From Thiolinea disciformis DSM 14473 (GTDB taxonomy: Bacteria > Pseudomonadota > Gammaproteobacteria > Thiotrichales > Thiotrichaceae), in contig NZ_AQVE01000001.1 in assembly GCF_000371925.1 (NCBI RefSeq), positions 1 to 64,000 on the forward strand: 64,000 bases of DNA, written 5' to 3'. The notes below the pieces were generated by a model. That model was not told the origin of the DNA and made no database searches. It saw nothing but the letters and a program-made list of their open reading frames with translations. A program made the translations under genes and the position numbers. Positions 50,874 through 60,982 of this stretch are shown here, in pieces; the first letter of the stretch is position 1, and each line of letters begins with the position of its first letter.

Positions 50874-51068
50874 TTATTTCCAGAAATTCGCTTCTTTCGA
50901 GGCAATTTCACGCACTTCTGCGGCTAATTCGGTGTAGCGTTCACGATACTCTTTCCACTCACCTACATAATATTCTTCTGCATTAAACTCACCAGAATGC
51001 TCATAAGCAATAAACTTACGCTGCATTTCTAGCATTTCGTTGATTAATTCCTGCTTTCTATCACTCAT
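50874..51068 (-). CDS. Small charged helical protein (64 residues) downstream of the DsrC-like gene
   Basis: I do not recognise the family with certainty. The protein is almost all charged and aromatic, with ELINEMLEMQRKFIAYEH, a short middle EYYVGEWKEYRERY and EVREIASKEANFWK at the end. There are no cysteines, signal or membrane helix; two or three helices are likely. It starts 27 bp after the DsrC-like stop, with AAGAGA as ribosome site, and ends in a strong terminator, so it is the last gene of that operon. Its job may be tied to the DsrC-like protein. Confidence 0.82.
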   Translation of the reverse strand: MSDRKQELINEMLEMQRKFIAYEHSGEFNAEEYYVGEWKEYRERYTELAAEVREIASKEANFWK

Positions 51069-51095
51069 GTGCGTATCTCTTAGTCTGTGAGTGGA

Positions 51096-51437
51096 TTAAT
51101 AACCACCCTTACGATTGGTCGCTGGCAAACCCGCCACTTTCAAGCCTTGCTTGCTAGGAGCACGCGGGAATAAAGTGTATAAGTCTTTGCTGGTCAACTT
51201 TTTGTTATCCCATTTCTCGGCCATTGCTTTCAGAATGGCACGCTCCATGGGCTGATTGCCGTTATTATTGATGTATTCGTCGCGCAAATACTCAAGAACA
51301 TCCCAATGTTGCTGCGTCAGCTCAATTCCTTCTTCTGCTGCAATCAGTTTGGCGACGTCTTCGTTCCAGTCATTCAAATCAACTAAATAACCAGCGTCCG
51401 TTGTCTCAATGGATTTGCCGTTTACCTCGTAAGCCAT
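51096..51437 (-). CDS. DsrC/TusE family protein lacking all cysteines
   Basis: The 113-residue protein has the full DsrC fold pattern: AYEVNGKSIETTDAGYLVDL, EGIELTQQHWDVLEYLRDEY, KKLTSKDLYTLFPRAPSKQG and KVAGLPATN. Canonical DsrC has two C-terminal cysteines and TusE has one, used to carry sulfur. Here the position before KVAGLP is Leu and the C-terminus is RKGGY, and the protein has no cysteine anywhere. It therefore cannot be a thiol carrier and may be regulatory or RNA-binding. It is 107 bp after the Cas6-like gene on the same strand. Confidence 0.92.
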   Translation of the reverse strand: MAYEVNGKSIETTDAGYLVDLNDWNEDVAKLIAAEEGIELTQQHWDVLEYLRDEYINNNGNQPMERAILKAMAEKWDNKKLTSKDLYTLFPRAPSKQGLKVAGLPATNRKGGY

Positions 51438-51544
51438 GCTAGGTTTTCCTCTCAGCCTAAATGGATCATTGATAGCTGAAATTATACGAATTTAACCGTT
51501 TGCTAATACTCCTCAAAAGAGATAGCCTGCCAAACGCCTCTACT

Positions 51545-52240
51545 TTACTCAGTAGGTTTCAGGGTTTTGATGCTTTTGTGGGGCAACAATAAACCACAAC
51601 CAAATTTGCGCCCCGCTCCCAAGCCATATTGCTGTAAGCGAATCGAGGGTTCATTTTCCAAATCCGCAATCATTAAATGGCGTGTTACCACTGGGCCTGC
51701 TGGCGTAGATAAGGTCGAACTTTTGCCACACATCATTTTTTTTACTTTTACGTCCGTAAGCTCTCGAATCTCTCGTGCCATGCGCTGCAAAAAATCCTCT
51801 TCACTTTCTGCTTCAGCCGAAATCACATAACGTGCAAATAACACGGCTGCATTAGTGAAAGGTTTTTCTTTCATATCTCCTAGCTGCAAAGCCTGATAAG
51901 CAACCGATAAACATTGCCCACTCAGTACTTTTACTGGCTCAATACGCCTTTTAGGAATACGTAAATTTAAACGGGTGCGTCGCGACGGAATGAGATAGGC
52001 ATCGTCATCCTCAGGGCGCAACCAGCCATTGCCACTCTCTGCGACATGAATACTGTGCACGCCACTCACCACATCTTCATCAAACCAAGGTAGCGCTTTT
52101 ACAATCGCTTGGTATAGCGCCCAATGATGATCAAGTGGTAGGCGCTTACAACGTATTGCAAAACTGACATCAAGCACATTATCCGGCGCTTGAAACGGCA
52201 GGGTTTTATCTTCGTCTTCTTGCCAAAACATGGATGTCAT
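51545..52240 (-). CDS. Orphan Cas6/Cmx6-like RAMP protein
   Basis: The protein has about 231 residues. It opens SMFWQEDEDKTLPF and DVSFAIRCKRLPLDHHWALY, continues HVAESGNGWLRPE and SRRTRLNLRIPK, and ends with the glycine-rich RAMP loop GLGAGRKFGCGLLLPHK (about residues 206-222). This matches my memory of the type I-MYXAN Cas6/Cmx6 family, RNA-processing endonucleases of CRISPR systems; H38 or H39 could be catalytic. No CRISPR array or other cas gene is in the window. ATG 52240 is used; ATG 52231 is possible. It is first in a three-gene operon. Confidence 0.82.
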   Translation of the reverse strand: MTSMFWQEDEDKTLPFQAPDNVLDVSFAIRCKRLPLDHHWALYQAIVKALPWFDEDVVSGVHSIHVAESGNGWLRPEDDDAYLIPSRRTRLNLRIPKRRIEPVKVLSGQCLSVAYQALQLGDMKEKPFTNAAVLFARYVISAEAESEEDFLQRMAREIRELTDVKVKKMMCGKSSTLSTPAGPVVTRHLMIADLENEPSIRLQQYGLGAGRKFGCGLLLPHKSIKTLKPTE

Positions 52241-52332
52241 CCGATTACTTAACCAAAACAGCAAAGCATGAAAACAACGGCGATGTATATATGCAAGATG
52301 GGAGTTGAAGTTGAGATGTCATGCAGCATAGA

Positions 52333-52359
52333 AAGGCAAATCAAGCATTGATTTGCCTT
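52333..52359 (-). terminator. Terminator hairpin after the TerB-like gene
   Basis: The perfect 12-bp arms aaggcaaatcaa (52333-52344) and ttgatttgcctt (52348-52359) with a 3-base loop begin 14 bp downstream of the minus-strand stop at 52373. Only a short T-run follows. Confidence 0.7.
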
Positions 52360-52372
52360 GGAATTGAATAGG

Positions 52373-53083
52373 TTATGCTAAGTGTGCAATCCCTAATTGA
52401 TCATGCATGGCATTTAATTCGGTGTTCGAAAGACTCAAGCCCTGTGCCAAATTTTTCATATATTGCACTTCTTGTGGCGTATCTAAGGTCACCGACAATA
52501 ACGACATAAGATAAACCTGTTTTTCCATACCTTTCGGCACACTTTGAATTAAACCTTGTAAGTCCATAGGTTTACTTAACTCACTTTTTACGAAATTAAT
52601 TGCTTCAGGCGATGCGTCTTTTAAATACTCTTTAATTTTCGCTTGTTCATTATCATCAATCACACCATCTGATTTCACCGCATTCAGCATGGCACGCAAA
52701 ATCAGTGCGGCAGTTTTTTCATCCTCAGGTGTCGCTTGAATCGGCTCATTAGTCAAGGATGCTTTTAGAAAATCGCCAACGCCTTTGTTTCCACTACTTG
52801 ATACTGAATTGCTACTACCCAACATATTAAATAAACTGCCTAATACACCACCACCGGTAGTAGCACTTGCACCGGTATTAGCTTGTGCACTTTTGCTGGA
52901 CAGCATATTCATTAACAAAGTACCAATGCCACCGGCGATAGCGGCATTGCGCGTAGCACCACCACCGAGTACTGCGCCTAATAATCCACCGACCGCACCG
53001 CCACGCCCCCCTAATAGTTTTTTTGTCGCTTGGCCTACAATGATGCCCATCGCAACCCGACCCAATGTGCTAGCTAAACTCAT
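52373..53083 (-). CDS. TerB-like / DUF533 family protein
   Basis: The 236-residue protein has a glycine-rich N-terminal part (GGAVGGLLGAVLGGGATRN and AIAGGIGTLLMNML), which could be membrane-associated, and a Ser/Gly linker at 65-95. The C-terminal all-helical TerB-like domain has KSDGVIDDNEQAKIKEYL, where the acidic loop may bind metal. The DUF533/YebE family is annotated as tellurite-resistance-like, but its role is unknown. ATG 53083 with AGGAG upstream is chosen over TTG 53089. Confidence 0.88.
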   Translation of the reverse strand: MSLASTLGRVAMGIIVGQATKKLLGGRGGAVGGLLGAVLGGGATRNAAIAGGIGTLLMNMLSSKSAQANTGASATTGGGVLGSLFNMLGSSNSVSSSGNKGVGDFLKASLTNEPIQATPEDEKTAALILRAMLNAVKSDGVIDDNEQAKIKEYLKDASPEAINFVKSELSKPMDLQGLIQSVPKGMEKQVYLMSLLSVTLDTPQEVQYMKNLAQGLSLSNTELNAMHDQLGIAHLA

Positions 53084-53478
53084 TTCCAACTCCTGATTTC
53101 TTTATAACGTCAAATTAGTGTAAGCGATTGGCTTAGAAACCCAGCAACAACTTTTCACTCTTAATTTCTAAACAGTAAACTTTTACAATAGCGCCATTTT
53201 ATTCAACACTGCGATGAGTTTAGTCTACTGCTAAAACAGCAAGGCAGTTTAAATCCATTGCGCTAACAGCCCTTGAGACGATTTTCCGTGCCGGATTGTT
53301 CGATTTGCAGGATAGGAATAGGGTTGATGTTAAGATGGCGGCGACTACATATTATGACTTATCTCTGTAAACACTGATTCAACCGCTCAAATGTCTTTGA
53401 TTTTTCGCAAACCGACGATAAACTCAAAGCCTAACTATCTATCACTTTATAGATAAGTTCGAGGAGGATTATTAGCCT
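53084..53478. other. Intergenic region upstream of the formate dehydrogenase operon
   Basis: This 395 bp divergent region carries promoters for the TerB-like gene and for fdoG. I saw no convincing FNR-type TTGAT-N4-ATCAA site. The inverted repeat at 53436-53455 precedes the strong fdoG ribosome site GAGGAGG at 53461. Confidence 0.5.
53436..53455 (+). promoter_or_regulatory. Inverted repeat just upstream of the fdoG ribosome binding site
   Basis: The arms tatctat (53436-53442) and atagata (53449-53455) with loop cacttt end 5 bp before GAGGAGG. This could be a protein operator or a leader hairpin that influences translation of the selenoprotein. Confidence 0.4.
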
Positions 53479-56400
53479 ATGAGTCAGACCATGACGCGTC
53501 GCCAATTCTTTAAGGTGACAGCAGGGGGATTTGCTGGCGCTGGCTTAGGTGCTTTGGGTTTAACACCTGAAGCCTTACAAGCTGCGACTCGCCCTTTTAA
53601 ACTGGAGCGCACCAGTGAAGCGCGCAATATCTGCCCTTATTGTTCTGTAAGCTGCGGCGTTTTGATGTATAGCATTGGCGATAAAGCCAAGAATGTCGAA
53701 GCCAGCATTATTCACATTGAAGGCGACCCTGATAACCCCGTGAATCGCGGCACACTTTGCCCTAAAGGGGCGGGTCTGCTAGAAATGATTCACAGTGAAA
53801 ATCGCTTGAAATTCCCCGAAGTGCGCGAAGCGGGTTCTAGCGAATGGAAACGTATTTCATGGGATGAGGCAATCACACGCATTGCCACACACATGAAAGC
53901 GGATCGTGATGCCAATTTCAAAACGACCAATGAAGCTGGTGTGACTGTCAATCATTGGCCAACGGTTGGTTTTTTAGCTAGCTCGGCGGCTTCTAATGAA
54001 GCGGGTTATATTAGCCATAAGGTATTACGCGGTTTAGGCGTTATCGGCATCGACACACAGGCTCGTATCTGACACTCACCGACGGTGGCCAGTCTGGCTC
54101 CGACGTTTGGGCGTGGTGCGATGACCAATCACTGGGTTGACATCAAAAACGCTGATCTAATCTTAATTATGGGCGGCAATGCAGCGGAAGCGCATCCTTG
54201 CGGCTTTAAGTGGGCGATTGAAGCCAAAAAACATCGTGGCGCAAAATTGGTAGTGGTTGATCCACGCTTTACCCGTTCTGCGGCTGTTGCCGATTTCTAC
54301 GCACCGATTCGTACTGGTTCAGATATTGCGTTTTTAGGCGGGGTCATCAATTACCTGCTGAGCAATAATAAATTCAATGCGGAATACGTGCGCTATTACA
54401 CCAATGCGACTTATCTAATCAACGAATCGTATAGCTTTGCGGATGGCATGTTTTCGGGCTTTGATGAAGCGAAGCACAGTTATGCCAATGATTCTTGGCA
54501 ATATCAAAAAGGGCCAGACGGTGCACCGTATATGGATCCTGAGATGCAATATCCGAAATGTGTATTGCAATTGCTCAAGCAACATTACTCCAGCTATACG
54601 CCAGAGATGGTAGAAAGTGTTACAGGAACGCCCAAAGAAGACTTCCTCAACATTGCGGAAATGATTGGCGAGTGTTCCAAACCCGATAAAGTCATGACGA
54701 TTTTATATGCCTTGGGTTGGACACAGCACTCCGTTGGCTCACAGATGATTCGCACCATGGCGATTATCCAACTATTGCTCGGCAATATTGGCATGGCCGG
54801 TGGTGGAATTAATGCGCTACGGGGTCATGCGAATGTGCAAGGTATTACCGATATGAATTTATTCGGTGCTAACTTGCCCGGTTATCTCGCTAGCCCTTCG
54901 GATAAAGAGCCCAATTTACAAGCCTTCTTGGCAGCTAAAACTCCGAAACCCGTGCGCATGGCACAAATGAATTATTGGGTGAACTATCCCAAATTCATGG
55001 TGAGCTTGCTCAAAGCGTTTTATGGCCCTAATGCCACCGCGGAAAATAATTTTGGCTACGATTGGATGCCTAAAATTACGGGTGCACAAGATGTCTTGGC
55101 TCTGTTTGAACAGATGCATCAAGGCAAATTAAATGGCTTTTTTTGTCAAGGTTTCAACCCCCTCGCTTCAGTTTCACACAAAGCTAAAATTGGTCAGGCT
55201 TTAGCGAAATTGAAATACTTGGTGGTGATGGATCCCTTAGCAACCGAGACTTCTGAGTTTTGGAAAGCGCACGGCGAGTACAATGATGTAAAGCCAGAGG
55301 AAGTGCAAACTGAGGTATTCCGTTTACCTGCCAATTTATTTGCCGAACAAGAAGGTTCTTTCACCAACTCAGGGCGTGTCATTCAATGGCGCTGGGCGGG
55401 GCAGAATGCACCTGGTGAGGGCAAAGGCGATATGGAAATCATGGCACTGCTCTTCACGAAGCTAAAAGCGATGTATGCTGATGGCAGTGGTGCTTATGCT
55501 GAGCCGATTCAAAAATTGCATTGGCCGTATCGCATTCCCACCAGTCCTTCACCTGAGGAGGTGGCAAAAGAAGTTTCTGGTTATGCTATGGCTGACGTGC
55601 TTGATCCGAAAGATCCGACCAAAATATTGGCAAAAGCTGGCGAGCAATTAGCAGGATTTGCCTTATTGCGTGATGATGGTTCAACCGCCTGTGGCAATTG
55701 GATTTATGCAGGCTCGTGGTCGCAAGCTGGCAATCTCATGGCAAGGCGCGACAACTCCGACCCATCCGGTTTGGGACAAACCTTAAACTGGGGTTTTGCA
55801 TGGCCTGCGAATCGGCGCATTTTGTATAACCGTGCTTCGTGTGATGTTAGTGGCAAACCATGGGATGCGAGTCGCACCGTGATTAAGTGGAATGGTAAAG
55901 CATGGGTCGGGAATGATATTCCTGACATCCGTGCCGATACCCCACCCTCTGAATCGGTGGGCCCTTTCATTATGAATCCAGAGGGTGTAGCGCGTTTGTT
56001 TGCGATCCAAGGCATGAAAGAAGGCCCATTCCCTGTGCATTATGAGCCGTTTGAATCGCCTTTAGAGGCCAATCCTTTCTTCCCGAACAATGCTAAAGCG
56101 CGGAATAACCCAGCCGCACGCGTATTTAAAGGAGACGGTGATAACTTTGGTAAAGCGGCTGATTTTCCACATGTAGCCACGACTTATCGCTTGGTGGAGC
56201 ACTTCCACTACTGGACAAAACATTCAGTATTGAATGCGATTACTCAGCCAGAACAATTCGTCGAAATCGGTGAATCTTTGGCTAAGGAAGCGGGTATTGG
56301 ACATGGCGACAAAGTACGCGTGAGTTCTAAGCGCGGACACATTGAAGCCGTAGCTGTGGTCACTAAACGGATACGTTCACTGCAAATTGATGGAAAGTTA

Positions 56401-56550
56401 GTGCACACCGTGGGTATACCGTTGCATTGGGGCTTTAAAGGGGTGACACGCCCTGGCTATTTGGCAAATACCTTAACGCCGTATGTGGGTGATGCGAATA
56501 CGCAAACGCCTGAGTTCAAATCGTTCTTAGTCAAGATTGAGAAGGCATAA
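53479..56550 (+). CDS. fdoG: Selenocysteine-containing formate dehydrogenase alpha subunit (in-frame UGA)
   Basis: Reading through the TGA at 54070-54072 as selenocysteine 198 gives 1,023 residues, close to E. coli FdnG/FdoG. The N-terminus has a Tat signal ([17 protein letters not shown]), so the folded enzyme is exported. A [4Fe-4S] motif ([14 protein letters not shown] ... GTLCPKGAG) precedes the Sec site, where [13 protein letters not shown] matches the FdnG active site. Molybdopterin-binding segments follow ([30 protein letters not shown]). It oxidises periplasmic formate, passing electrons to FdoH. The UGA is context, not a frameshift: frame and homology continue on both sides. Confidence 0.96.
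54070..54098 (+). promoter_or_regulatory. Selenocysteine UGA codon with bacterial SECIS-like hairpin
   Basis: Directly after TGA (54070-54072) the mRNA can fold a hairpin whose tip is gcc-agtct-ggc (54088-54098). The AGUCU loop resembles the GGUCU loop of E. coli fdhF/fdnG SECIS elements recognised by SelB. The stem below is imperfect by eye. Confidence 0.7.
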
Positions 56551-56560
56551 GGAGATCATG

Positions 56561-57481
56561 ATGAGTTCACTCGATATCCAGCGCCGCTCAGCAACCACTA
56601 CCGAACCGCCGCAAGCACGGCATTCGGTAGAAGTGGCGAAATTGATTGATGTATCCACCTGCATTGGCTGTAAGGCCTGTCAGGTGGCATGTATGGAATG
56701 GAACGATTTGCGTGATAAAGTCGGGCACAATATCGGTGTGTATGACAATCCAGCCGATCTCACCGATCAAAGTTGGACGGTCATGCGCTATACCGAAACC
56801 GAACAAAACGGCAAATTGGAATGGCTGATTCGCAAAGATGGCTGTATGCATTGCGCTGATCCGGGCTGCTTAAAAGCTTGCCCATCCCCCGGTGCTATCA
56901 TTCAGTACACCAATGGGATTGTAGATTTCCAGCAGGAACACTGTATTGGTTGCGGCTATTGCATTCAAGGCTGTCCTTTTAATATCCCGCGCCTTTCGAA
57001 AAAGGACAATAAAGCCTATAAGTGCACACTCTGCTCTGATCGTGTCACGGTGGGGCAAGCCCCCGCTTGTGTAAAAACTTGCCCTACGGGTGCTATTCAT
57101 TTCGGCACTAAAGAGGCGATGAAGGATTATGCGGAAACACGCATTGTGGATCTAAAATCGCGTGGCTACGAAAAAGCAGGGCTTTATGATCCGCAAGGTG
57201 TAGGCGGTACGCATGTCATGTATGTGCTGCAACATGCGGATCAGCCACAGCTTTATAGTAAGTTACCAGATAATCCGCATATTTCAGCCAGTGTGCAATT
57301 ATGGAAAGGCTGGACGAAACCGCTAGGCTTGGCAGGCTTAGGCTTAATTGCCTTGGGTAGCTTCTTCCACTTTGTGCGTCGTGGGCGCAAAGTGGCTGAA
57401 GATGAATATGCTGCTAGGGAAAAAAGTCTTGCCACCGTACAAACATCCCAATCCGATCAACCTCCAGCGGAGCGCGTATAA
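56561..57481 (+). CDS. fdoH: Formate dehydrogenase beta (iron-sulfur) subunit
   Basis: The 306-residue protein carries four ferredoxin-type cluster motifs: [35 protein letters not shown] and CTLCSDRV...CVKTC. One C-terminal membrane helix ([18 protein letters not shown]) anchors it. It relays electrons from FdoG to the cytochrome subunit. AAGGAG sits before ATG 56558/56561; 56561 has the better spacing. Its stop codon overlaps the next start (TAATGG). Confidence 0.95.
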   Translation: MSSLDIQRRSATTTEPPQARHSVEVAKLIDVSTCIGCKACQVACMEWNDLRDKVGHNIGVYDNPADLTDQSWTVMRYTETEQNGKLEWLIRKDGCMHCADPGCLKACPSPGAIIQYTNGIVDFQQEHCIGCGYCIQGCPFNIPRLSKKDNKAYKCTLCSDRVTVGQAPACVKTCPTGAIHFGTKEAMKDYAETRIVDLKSRGYEKAGLYDPQGVGGTHVMYVLQHADQPQLYSKLPDNPHISASVQLWKGWTKPLGLAGLGLIALGSFFHFVRRGRKVAEDEYAAREKSLATVQTSQSDQPPAERV

Positions 57482-58119
57482 TGGAACCGAATCCTAACCT
57501 CATCCAGCGCTATACGCCTTCAGAACGCTCCAATCATTGGATGGTCGCTATTTTGTTCTTTTTAGCGGCCTTTTCGGGCTTAGCCTTATTTCATCCAGCC
57601 TTATTTTGGTTAACCAATTTATTTGGCGGTGGTGCTTGGACGCGTATTCTGCACCCCTTCTTGGGCGTGGCGATGTTCTTATTTTTCTTGATCTTGGCGC
57701 TGCGCTTTATGCATCACAATATCTTGAAAAGTCAGGATCGCCAGTGGTTGAAACAGATTAAGCAGGTAATAGCCAATGAGGATGAGCATTTGCCGCCAGT
57801 AGGTCGTTACAATGCGGGACAGAAATTACTCTTCTGGGTGATGGTCTTGTGTATGCTGATCCTTGTGGTAACCGGCTTCATGTTCTGGCAACCGTGGTTT
57901 GCGCATTACTTCCCCATCGGCCTATCGCGCTTAGCAGTACTACTGCATGCTTTTTCGGCTTGGGTGCTCATTGCGGGTATTTTGGTGCACATCTATGCCG
58001 CTTTCTGGGTCAAAGGTACGATGCAAGGTATGCTGACGGGTTTTGTTACGCGTATTTGGGCAAAAGTACATCATCCGCTTTGGTATAAAGAAGTCAGCGA
58101 CAATGAGAAACAATCATGA
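57481..58119 (+). CDS. fdoI: Formate dehydrogenase gamma (cytochrome b556) subunit
   Basis: The 212-residue membrane protein has four helices: MVAILFFLAAFSGLALF, FLGVAMFLFFLILALRF, LLFWVMVLCMLILVVTGF and LHAFSAWVLIAGILVHIY. Histidines in SNHWM, RFMHHN and near the end likely bind the two b hemes. It passes electrons to quinone. Four-base overlap (ATGA) with fdhE shows translational coupling. Confidence 0.94.
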   Translation: MEPNPNLIQRYTPSERSNHWMVAILFFLAAFSGLALFHPALFWLTNLFGGGAWTRILHPFLGVAMFLFFLILALRFMHHNILKSQDRQWLKQIKQVIANEDEHLPPVGRYNAGQKLLFWVMVLCMLILVVTGFMFWQPWFAHYFPIGLSRLAVLLHAFSAWVLIAGILVHIYAAFWVKGTMQGMLTGFVTRIWAKVHHPLWYKEVSDNEKQS

Positions 58120-59048
58120 GCTTGGTGTCGTCGCAAACGCGTCTGGTCGATGCGGATAACATAACGCAGATCGGTAGTAATAGTGTTCCGCATTTATTAC
58201 TGCCACAAGCAAAAAGTCTGTTCCGACAACGGGCGCGTCGATTACGCTATCTAGCTAAGGGTCATGCGCTTGAAGCATGGCTCTTATTCTGTGCTGAGCT
58301 ATGCGATACACAGGAACAACTGACGGCCACGATTAGCGTACCGCACTTAGATGCCACTAAAGCTAAAACCAGTTTGCAACATGGTATGCCACCCATAAGC
58401 ATTGCCGACTGGCAGGCAGGAGAGCTTAGCTGGTCCACATGGCAATCCTTTCTCGACCAAATGCCGTTAGAACACGCCCCCAACGAGCGCAAGACGTTAG
58501 TACAACACCTGAAAACGTGGGACCAAACCACTTGGCAGCACCAAGCACAAGCTTTATTGCTGGGACATACCGAAAGACTAACGCCTGAAGCCGTGCCTTT
58601 TTTGGGAGCAGTTTTACAATTGAAATGGACGCTACAAGCTGAAAAACTGCCGACTGAACTGGCTCAATTACACCAAGGCGAGACTGCCCTCTGCCCAGTG
58701 TGTGGCTCACACCCTATGGTGAGTTTGGTGCAAATTGGGGATCCAACCCACGGCGTACGTTTTCTGGTTTGTTCACTCTGCCAAAGCCAATGGCACGCGC
58801 CACGCGCTAAATGTACTAATTGTGATAGCCCAACGCCGGTTCAACTTTTAGGTGAAACGGAAAAGTCGCCTATTCAAGGCGAATGCTGCGATGCTTGTAA
58901 TGGTTATGTGAAACTATTGTCATTAATGCGCGAGGCACAATTAGAAGCCTGCGCGGATGACCTAGCGAGTTTAGCTTTAGATGTGTCTTTACATAAGGAA
59001 GGCTATGGCCGCACGGCAAGGAATTTGTTTTTGGCCGGTATTCACTGA
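58116..59048 (+). CDS. fdhE: FdhE, formate dehydrogenase maturation chaperone
   Basis: The 310-residue protein is helical in its first half. The C-terminal half has rubredoxin-like cysteine pairs: CPVCGSHPMVSLVQ, CSLCQSQWHAPRAKCTNC and CCDACNGYVK. FdhE binds and stabilises the Tat-exported catalytic subunit before assembly. It overlaps fdoI by four bases and ends the operon, with a strong hairpin at 59088. Confidence 0.94.
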   Translation: MSLVSSQTRLVDADNITQIGSNSVPHLLLPQAKSLFRQRARRLRYLAKGHALEAWLLFCAELCDTQEQLTATISVPHLDATKAKTSLQHGMPPISIADWQAGELSWSTWQSFLDQMPLEHAPNERKTLVQHLKTWDQTTWQHQAQALLLGHTERLTPEAVPFLGAVLQLKWTLQAEKLPTELAQLHQGETALCPVCGSHPMVSLVQIGDPTHGVRFLVCSLCQSQWHAPRAKCTNCDSPTPVQLLGETEKSPIQGECCDACNGYVKLLSLMREAQLEACADDLASLALDVSLHKEGYGRTARNLFLAGIH

Positions 59049-59087
59049 GCTTGAAATAAACTTTTAGCTTCTATATCCAGCAAAACA

Positions 59088-59117
59088 TTTAGAGCGGTTT
59101 ATTAAAGCCGCTCTAAA
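59088..59117. terminator. Bidirectional terminator between fdhE and ilvD
   Basis: The perfect 10-bp arms tttagagcgg (59088-59097) and ccgctctaaa (59108-59117) lie between convergent stop codons at 59048 and 59132. Confidence 0.75.
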
Positions 59118-59131
59118 CTTCTGGTCAGCAA

Positions 59132-60982
59132 CTAACGCTCCAACTGACTTACATCACGCACAGCGCCACGAGAAGCTGAAGTAGTCATCGCAGCATAGGC
59201 TTTTAAAGCAGCACTGACTTGACGTTCACGCTTAACGGGTTTCCAGCCCGCAGAACCTTTAGCATCCATAGCATTTCGGCGGTTTGCTAACACCTCATCA
59301 CTCACACGTACATAGATAGTCCGATTCGGAATGTCGATGTCGATTAAATCACCTTCTTCGATTAAACCAATCGCACCACCCTCAGCTGCTTCAGGGGATA
59401 CATGCCCAATGGATAAACCGGATGTGCCACCCGAAAAACGCCCATCAGTAATCAAGGCGCAAACTTTGCCTAAGCCTTTGGATTTTAAGTAAGAAGTGGG
59501 ATATAGCATTTCTTGCATACCAGGGCCACCGCGTGGGCCTTCATAGCGAATAATCACCACATCGCCTGCTTTTATTTTGTCACCCAAAATACCGCTTACT
59601 GCTGCGTCTTGGGATTCAAAAATACGTGCAGGGCCCGAAAATTTTAGAATGCTTTCATCCACACCGGCGGTTTTCACCACACAGCCATCCAGCGCAATAT
59701 TGCCAAACAGCACCGCTAAGCCACCATCTTGTGAATAAGCATGCGCTTTATCGCGAATACAGCCGCCCTCACGGTTAGTATCAAGCTCTTCCCAACGTTT
59801 ATTTTGGCTAAACGCTTCTTGGGTAGGAACATTGCCGGGGGCAGCACTAAAAAATGTATGCACTGCTGGGTCTTTGCTACGCATAATGTCCCATTTATCT
59901 AAAGCAGCACCCATGGTTGAACTATGCACTGTGCCACAATCGCGATGAATTAAACCAGCACGATCTAATTCGCCCAAAATACCCATGACACCACCTGCAC
60001 GATGCACATCCTCCATGTGATACAGCTGGGTAGCAGGGGCTACTTTACTTAAATTAGGGACTTTACGGCTTAAGCGATCAATATCTGCAACCGTGAAATC
60101 GACCTCACCTTCTTGGGCAGCAGCCAGCAAATGCAGCACGGTATTGGTCGAGCCACCCATGGCAATATCTAAGCACATGGCATTTTCAAATGCCGCTTTA
60201 GTCGCAATCGAGCGTGGCAATACCGACACATCATCTTGCTCGTAATAGCGCTTGGCTAATTGTACGGCTAAGCGTCCCGCTTCTAAGAATAGCTCTTTAC
60301 GATCCGCATGCGTCGCCAATAGTGAACCATTGCCGGGGAGACTTAAGCCCAAAGCTTCGGTTAAGCAGTTCATGGAATTTGCGGTGAACATGCCAGAACA
60401 AGAACCACAAGTTGGACAAGCGGAACGCTCCATTTTGGTAACGTTTTCGTCCGTTTCATTAGGATTGGCGGCAGAAATCATTGCATCAATCAAATCTAAT
60501 TTAGCGGCTTTGCCATTAATTAGTGCTTTGCCAGATTCCATGGGGCCGCCAGAAACGAATACCACGGGAATATTCAAACGCATCGCAGCATTGAGCATTC
60601 CGGGAGTGATTTTGTCGCAGTTAGAGATGCAAACAATCGCATCAGCACAATGCGCATTCACCATATACTCCACCGCATCAGCGATTATTTCGCGTGAGGG
60701 CAAGGAATACAGCATACCGCTATGCCCCATGGCAATCCCATCATCAATTGCAATGGTATTAAACTCTTTTGCTACCCCACCGTGCGCTTCGATTTCGCGC
60801 GCGACCATCTGCCCTAAATCTTTTAAATGCACATGCCCTGGAACAAATTGAGTAAAGGAATTGGCAATCGCAATAATCGGTTTTTGAAAATCCTCATCCT
60901 TCATGCCTGTCGCACGCCACAACGCGCGTGCGCCAGCCATATTGCGACCTGCGGTGGAGGTGCGAGAACGATAAACGGGCAT
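59132..60982 (-). CDS. ilvD: Dihydroxy-acid dehydratase
   Basis: The 616-residue protein is full length for IlvD. It shows [20 protein letters not shown] with an iron-sulfur Cys, [18 protein letters not shown] with another, [13 protein letters not shown] and [19 protein letters not shown]. It dehydrates dihydroxyisovalerate and its homologue in branched-chain amino acid synthesis. ATG 60982 with AGGAGA upstream is chosen over the frame start at 61000. Confidence 0.97.
   Translation of the reverse strand: MPVYRSRTSTAGRNMAGARALWRATGMKDEDFQKPIIAIANSFTQFVPGHVHLKDLGQMVAREIEAHGGVAKEFNTIAIDDGIAMGHSGMLYSLPSREIIADAVEYMVNAHCADAIVCISNCDKITPGMLNAAMRLNIPVVFVSGGPMESGKALINGKAAKLDLIDAMISAANPNETDENVTKMERSACPTCGSCSGMFTANSMNCLTEALGLSLPGNGSLLATHADRKELFLEAGRLAVQLAKRYYEQDDVSVLPRSIATKAAFENAMCLDIAMGGSTNTVLHLLAAAQEGEVDFTVADIDRLSRKVPNLSKVAPATQLYHMEDVHRAGGVMGILGELDRAGLIHRDCGTVHSSTMGAALDKWDIMRSKDPAVHTFFSAAPGNVPTQEAFSQNKRWEELDTNREGGCIRDKAHAYSQDGGLAVLFGNIALDGCVVKTAGVDESILKFSGPARIFESQDAAVSGILGDKIKAGDVVIIRYEGPRGGPGMQEMLYPTSYLKSKGLGKVCALITDGRFSGGTSGLSIGHVSPEAAEGGAIGLIEEGDLIDIDIPNRTIYVRVSDEVLANRRNAMDAKGSAGWKPVKRERQVSAALKAYAAMTTSASRGAVRDVSQLER

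Noticed and set aside
50874-52240. Remnant of a CRISPR-Cas locus
   Set aside because: Only a Cas6-like gene is present, with no other cas gene, array or decay; the neighbours are a DsrC-family gene and a small protein in an intact operon.
53479-54072. Truncated formate dehydrogenase or pseudogene ending at TGA
   Set aside because: The reading frame and FdnG-like sequence continue directly after the UGA at the known selenocysteine position, followed by a SECIS-like hairpin.
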